A stretch of DNA of 64,000 bases from Lachnospiraceae bacterium Zagget3 (GTDB lineage: Bacteria; Bacillota_A; Clostridia; Lachnospirales; Lachnospiraceae). Position numbers and translations under genes: made by a program. Shown piece by piece: positions 60,392 to 64,000 of this stretch (positions are counted from its first letter, which is position 1; each line of letters opens with the position of its first letter). Under the pieces are notes generated by a model. The model did not search any database, was not told the DNA's origin, and worked only from the letters and a program-made list of their open reading frames with translations. The DNA is taken from the NCBI GenBank assembly GCA_001941025.1, contig MSHE01000027.1:1-64000 (forward strand). Direction: 5' to 3'.

Positions 60392-63300
60392 ATGAGAAAA
60401 CAGGGGGCAAAACTGTTATCCATACTGCTGGCTGCGGCCATGGTGTTCGGCTTAAGCGGCATGACGGCTTTCGCGGCACAAAACGGAGAGGACACTTCTT
60501 CCGAACCGGTTGTACTCGCGAATGACAGCGCTTACGCGGACATCCCCGTATATCATAACGGGACACTTGTCGCGACCATCGAGGGGAGCGCGTTCGAAGC
60601 GGCACAGGAGGCCGCTCCGGAACAGACTTTTGAATATACTTCCGGAGCGGGCGGCGATACCTCCGTTACCGCAAAATTTGTCTCGATCGAGGAGCTGCTG
60701 GGTGACAATCATCCGGAAGAAGACTGCGGGATCGCCATCGCGTCATCGGGTGCCACAAACAGCGGAACCGCGATCCTGGAGTGGGGCGCAGCCTATATGT
60801 ACTATGATACGGAGAACGGCTACTACCGTTCCGCCGTGAACGGGTCCCGGGGCGGTCTCTGGATTGCCGACATGACCGGCATCATTCTGGGGCATCTGTA
60901 TGAGGGATCCAAGTGCTCGATCTGCGGCGCCGCGAACCCGGACTACGAGGGCGGCGGGGAAGTCGGATCCTATACACCGGATGTCGAATGGTATAACACG
61001 GAGGATACGACATTCCTGCTGTCCAGCGCGGAAGAGCTTGCGGGCCTTTCCGCGATCGTAAACGGCGAAAAGCCGGTGAACAAAGCGGGAGAGGTGATCG
61101 AACAGGACTCTTTCCGCGGAAAGACCATTTATCTTGAAGATGACATTTCCATGAATGAGAAAGACTCCGTCCAATGGAGTTACAAATACACCGACACGGA
61201 AGGCGCCAGCGCGGTCACCACCACGGTGACGCTGGGCAGCGACGTGAAAGCCTTTACACCCATCGGCAACATGAGACTCAACGAGGATGGATCCGTGGTT
61301 GACGATACCTATGCCTTCGAGGGAACTTTTGACGGTCTGGGCTGCACGATCGAGAATCTCTACGTCACAGGCGAGGACGGGTATCTGGGTCTGTTCGGCG
61401 CTGTTGGCAGAACGGATAAAGCCGGCGAGACCGGCTATGGCGTGGTGGAGGACTTCACCCTGACCGGCGTGGTCGAGTGTACCGGCGGATCTTCCGCCGA
61501 TGGCGATCAGAAGGACTTTGTCGGTGCTGCCTGTGCCAAGTTAAATGCCGGCGGCACGATCCAGGACATCACCAACTACGCGGTCGTGGAAGCCCCCTGC
61601 ACGGATAACGTGGGCGGCATCGTGGGGTTTGCCGGCACGCCCGCTTTGCTCAACGGCAATTCGACAACCAATCCCAGCTACAGCGCCAATCCTTCCGGAT
61701 ACAATACGTTTGTGCTCCGCTGCAGCAATCATGCCACGATCCACGGCTATTACAAGCAGGGCGGCATCGTGGGCGAGAATGCCGCGACTGTCGAGTACTG
61801 TTATAACACCGGTTGGATCCTGCCGCACGCGACCTATGTCAATGGCGGCTGGGGCGGGATTGTTGGGCGCAATGGCAACAACAACGTCGCGGCGGAAGAG
61901 TCCGTCGTCGCCTACTGCTATAATACCGGTACGATCTCGAACAACGGGTATAATGATATTTACAGCGCTACGGTCAAGGGCTATGCCGGAATCGTGGGGC
62001 AGAACTTTGGCGGACACGGGAAAAACGAGGTCCATAACTGTTACAATATCGGAGCCATTCCGGAAGGATACGATCGATACAATTCCATTTTGTCCGGACC
62101 GCCGGAGGAGGCCTGTGTCGCCGTGATCTATAACAATTATTCCCTGATCTCCGATGACATTCACAACTGGCCGACGTCCTCCGTGGAGGAGACCGGCATT
62201 CAGGTCTCCGAGACGGACTTCAGAAAGACGACGTATGGAGAGAATGACATTCTGACCTGTCTGGGCCCCTATTTTGTGGCAGACTCACAGACAGAGCCGA
62301 TAAACGATGGGTATCCGGTGCTCTGGTGGCAGACGGGGGAGACCACCGAGTCGACCATCGAGAGTCTGGACATTGTGAATGGACCCGATAAGACAGCGTA
62401 TGTCGAGGGGCAGTACTTTGATCCCACCGGCATGGTGGTCATTGCCAAGTACAGCAATGGGGTCCAGGAACTGGTCGATCCCAATGCCGGTCTCTATGAC
62501 GGCACGTGGTATCAACGTGACAACGGTTATTCCTTTAAACTGGATCCGTTGGAAAGCAGTGACAGCACGATCACGATTGAATACAAAGGCCAAAAGGCGG
62601 AATTGACGATCTCGGTGGCGGAGTCCGAACTGACGGATCTTGTGATCACGACGCCGCCCACCAAGACGGTCTACGACGTGGGAGAATCCTTCGATCCCGC
62701 CGGGATGGTCATTACAGCGGAGCTCAACGACGGAGAAGTCACAAGAAAGCTGGCTGAGGAGGAATATACGGTCGATCCGGACGGCCCGCTGACTCTGGAT
62801 GATAATTCTGTCACGATCCGCTATACGTTTAAAGACATCACCTTGCGCGTGACGCAGAATATCAGTGTTTTATACAGCCCGGGAAAAGACTCGGAGGGAC
62901 GCTATATGCTGGGCACGGCCGCGGAACTGGAGTGGTTCGCGGACCAGGTCAATTCCCAGGGCAATACCGAAATCGACGCGATCCTGACAGCCGATATCGA
63001 TATTTCCGGGTCGGAGAACTTTGCTCCCATCGGGAAATACCCCGCTCCTTTCCGGGGATCCTTTGACGGGGGCGGGTACTCGGTCACTGTGGACATTGAC
63101 ATGTCCGACAACCATGACAGCGGTACCAGCCGACGGAATCCTTCCGGCGTGATCGGTTATATGATCGACGGAGCGGTCAGCAATCTGACGGTCTACGGCA
63201 CCGTGACCGGGCCTGCGGACGTGGCCGGTGTTGTGGGCTACGCGAACGGCGGCAGCGTCACCAACTGTGTCAATTACGCGACGGTGACGATCAACGGCCA

Positions 63301-64000
63301 GGAGTGCGGCGGCGTGGTCGCCTATGCCGCGGAGAATACGGTGATCGCGGACTGCGTCAATTATGGCACGGTTACCGGACAGAACTATTCGGGCGGCGTG
63401 GCAGGCTATGTGGATCAGAACTGTTCCGTCACCAACTGCGTGAACAAGAATTCCATCATCGGAAACATGTATGTGGGTGGTGTGGCAGGCTATGTGTATC
63501 AGAGCAGTACGGTTGCCACCTGCGGGAATGAAGGCGATGTCAGCGTGACAGATCCGACGAAAACCAACCATGATGTAGGAGGCATCGCCGGATATTCCGC
63601 CTCCAATATCTCCGACTGTTACAATAAGGGGGATGTCGTGGGAAATTATCGCGTGGGCGGCATCGTCGGCGATTTGGCTGCGGCAACGGTCGACAGCTGC
63701 TATAACACCGGAACGATTACCGCGGCTACCGAAAACGACACCGTTACTTACGCGGCCGGGGGAATTATCGGATATTGCCCGGGGAAGAGCGGTGCCGCAA
63801 ATACCTATACCAACATTTTTAACACCGGAACGGTCTCAGCGGCGCATGCCGGCGCGCTGATCGGATGCAGCGGCACGAGAGATCTCACCATTTCCAACGG
63901 GTATTATCTGACGGGTACCGCGGAGGAGCCCTATCTGGAAAACACAGGGCTTGTGACGGCGGAGAACGTGGCGTCCAAGACAGCCGAAGAGATCGCGTCC
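60392..64000 (+). CDS. Giant GLUG/Ig-like surface protein (partial, runs off the window)
   Basis: An open frame of 1203 codons without a stop by the window end. It starts with AAGGGAAAAAAC-ATG and a signal peptide (SILLAAAMVFGLSGMTAFA). After an N-terminal domain of about 140 residues that contains a CSICGAAN Cys pair, two blocks of GLUG repeats are visible (about residues 410-560 with units like GGIVGENAATVEYCYNTG, and 880-1150 with units like GGVAGYVDQNCSVTNCVN). They are separated by two Big_3-like Ig domains (about 653-800, PDKTAYVEGQYFDPTGMVV and similar). GLUG arrays form beta-solenoid surface stalks. Its C-terminal anchor, if any, lies outside. Confidence 0.8.
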   Translation, partial: MRKQGAKLLSILLAAAMVFGLSGMTAFAAQNGEDTSSEPVVLANDSAYADIPVYHNGTLVATIEGSAFEAAQEAAPEQTFEYTSGAGGDTSVTAKFVSIEELLGDNHPEEDCGIAIASSGATNSGTAILEWGAAYMYYDTENGYYRSAVNGSRGGLWIADMTGIILGHLYEGSKCSICGAANPDYEGGGEVGSYTPDVEWYNTEDTTFLLSSAEELAGLSAIVNGEKPVNKAGEVIEQDSFRGKTIYLEDDISMNEKDSVQWSYKYTDTEGASAVTTTVTLGSDVKAFTPIGNMRLNEDGSVVDDTYAFEGTFDGLGCTIENLYVTGEDGYLGLFGAVGRTDKAGETGYGVVEDFTLTGVVECTGGSSADGDQKDFVGAACAKLNAGGTIQDITNYAVVEAPCTDNVGGIVGFAGTPALLNGNSTTNPSYSANPSGYNTFVLRCSNHATIHGYYKQGGIVGENAATVEYCYNTGWILPHATYVNGGWGGIVGRNGNNNVAAEESVVAYCYNTGTISNNGYNDIYSATVKGYAGIVGQNFGGHGKNEVHNCYNIGAIPEGYDRYNSILSGPPEEACVAVIYNNYSLISDDIHNWPTSSVEETGIQVSETDFRKTTYGENDILTCLGPYFVADSQTEPINDGYPVLWWQTGETTESTIESLDIVNGPDKTAYVEGQYFDPTGMVVIAKYSNGVQELVDPNAGLYDGTWYQRDNGYSFKLDPLESSDSTITIEYKGQKAELTISVAESELTDLVITTPPTKTVYDVGESFDPAGMVITAELNDGEVTRKLAEEEYTVDPDGPLTLDDNSVTIRYTFKDITLRVTQNISVLYSPGKDSEGRYMLGTAAELEWFADQVNSQGNTEIDAILTADIDISGSENFAPIGKYPAPFRGSFDGGGYSVTVDIDMSDNHDSGTSRRNPSGVIGYMIDGAVSNLTVYGTVTGPADVAGVVGYANGGSVTNCVNYATVTINGQECGGVVAYAAENTVIADCVNYGTVTGQNYSGGVAGYVDQNCSVTNCVNKNSIIGNMYVGGVAGYVYQSSTVATCGNEGDVSVTDPTKTNHDVGGIAGYSASNISDCYNKGDVVGNYRVGGIVGDLAAATVDSCYNTGTITAATENDTVTYAAGGIIGYCPGKSGAANTYTNIFNTGTVSAAHAGALIGCSGTRDLTISNGYYLTGTAEEPYLENTGLVTAENVASKTAEEIAS

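Noticed and set aside
1..64000. CRISPR array, tRNA, rRNA, insertion sequence or prophage
   Set aside because: No regularly spaced direct repeats, no tRNA-like GGTTCGA fold with acceptor pairing, no transposase and no phage genes were found on either strand.

Overview
The window is a stretch of chromosome from a low-redundancy, GC-rich member of the Clostridia. Lachnospiraceae is the best guess, from the FtsZ, SRP and ribosomal gene sequences, the YlxM-Ffh-RpsP-KhpA-RimM-TrmD-RplS order, SigA-type promoters and strong AGGAGG ribosome-binding sites. It looks like a monoderm, with sortase B, lipoprotein signals, two type I signal peptidases and no outer-membrane genes. No rRNA, tRNA, CRISPR array, insertion sequence or prophage was seen.

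Layout: 0-6.2 kb holds ftsZ, a class B sortase, argS and two G3E (CobW-type) metal-chaperone GTPases. 6.3-11.8 kb is an accessory catabolic island: a divergent cupin, then SDR dehydrogenase, 3-hydroxyacyl-CoA-dehydrogenase-like enzyme, cyclase-family hydrolase, BKACE (beta-keto acid cleavage enzyme) and a zinc-ribbon protein, closed by a convergent HxlR regulator. A palindrome before the island and the regulator's own promoter share a sequence, which suggests HxlR control. 11.9-18.8 kb carries purine salvage (PNP, MTA/SAH deaminase), RNase HI, a ClC channel and alaS. 19-24 kb is mostly minus strand: prfC, deoB, rpsU, dnaK. 24.4-31.9 kb holds SOS-boxed recA, recX, rny, exoA, signal peptidase, an S1-domain protein, an unknown protein and an SseB-like protein. 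31.9-35.2 kb is a complete preQ1 operon (queD, queE, folE, queC, queF) behind a well-formed preQ1-I riboswitch and terminator. 36-53 kb is housekeeping: ackA, rpmF, an orphan TAXI receptor, plsX-acpP-rnc-smc-ftsY, ylxM-ffh-rpsP-khpA-rimM-trmD-rplS, lepB, rbgA, rnhB, yraN.

The most unusual part is 53.9-64 kb. A FecCD/BtuCD-type ABC importer diverges from a tightly coupled series: substrate-binding lipoprotein, two membrane-anchored extracellular proteins that resemble a molybdopterin-oxidoreductase fold, an ExbB/TolQ/MotA-like proton-channel protein, a DUF2149 (ExbD-like) partner, and a very large GLUG/Ig-like surface protein that runs off the window. This looks like a proton-motive-force-driven uptake machine in a cell with no outer membrane.

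Small elements outside the long-ORF set include a type I toxin-antitoxin cassette (27-residue hydrophobic toxin at 18.95-19.03 kb), a probably degenerate second cassette at 53.26-53.54 kb, two tandem structured repeats at 9.9-10.1 kb, a 142-nt long inverted-repeat element before ftsY, and a dispersed repeat present at 6.2 and 37.8 kb. All calls come from reading the sequence; no database search or folding program was run.
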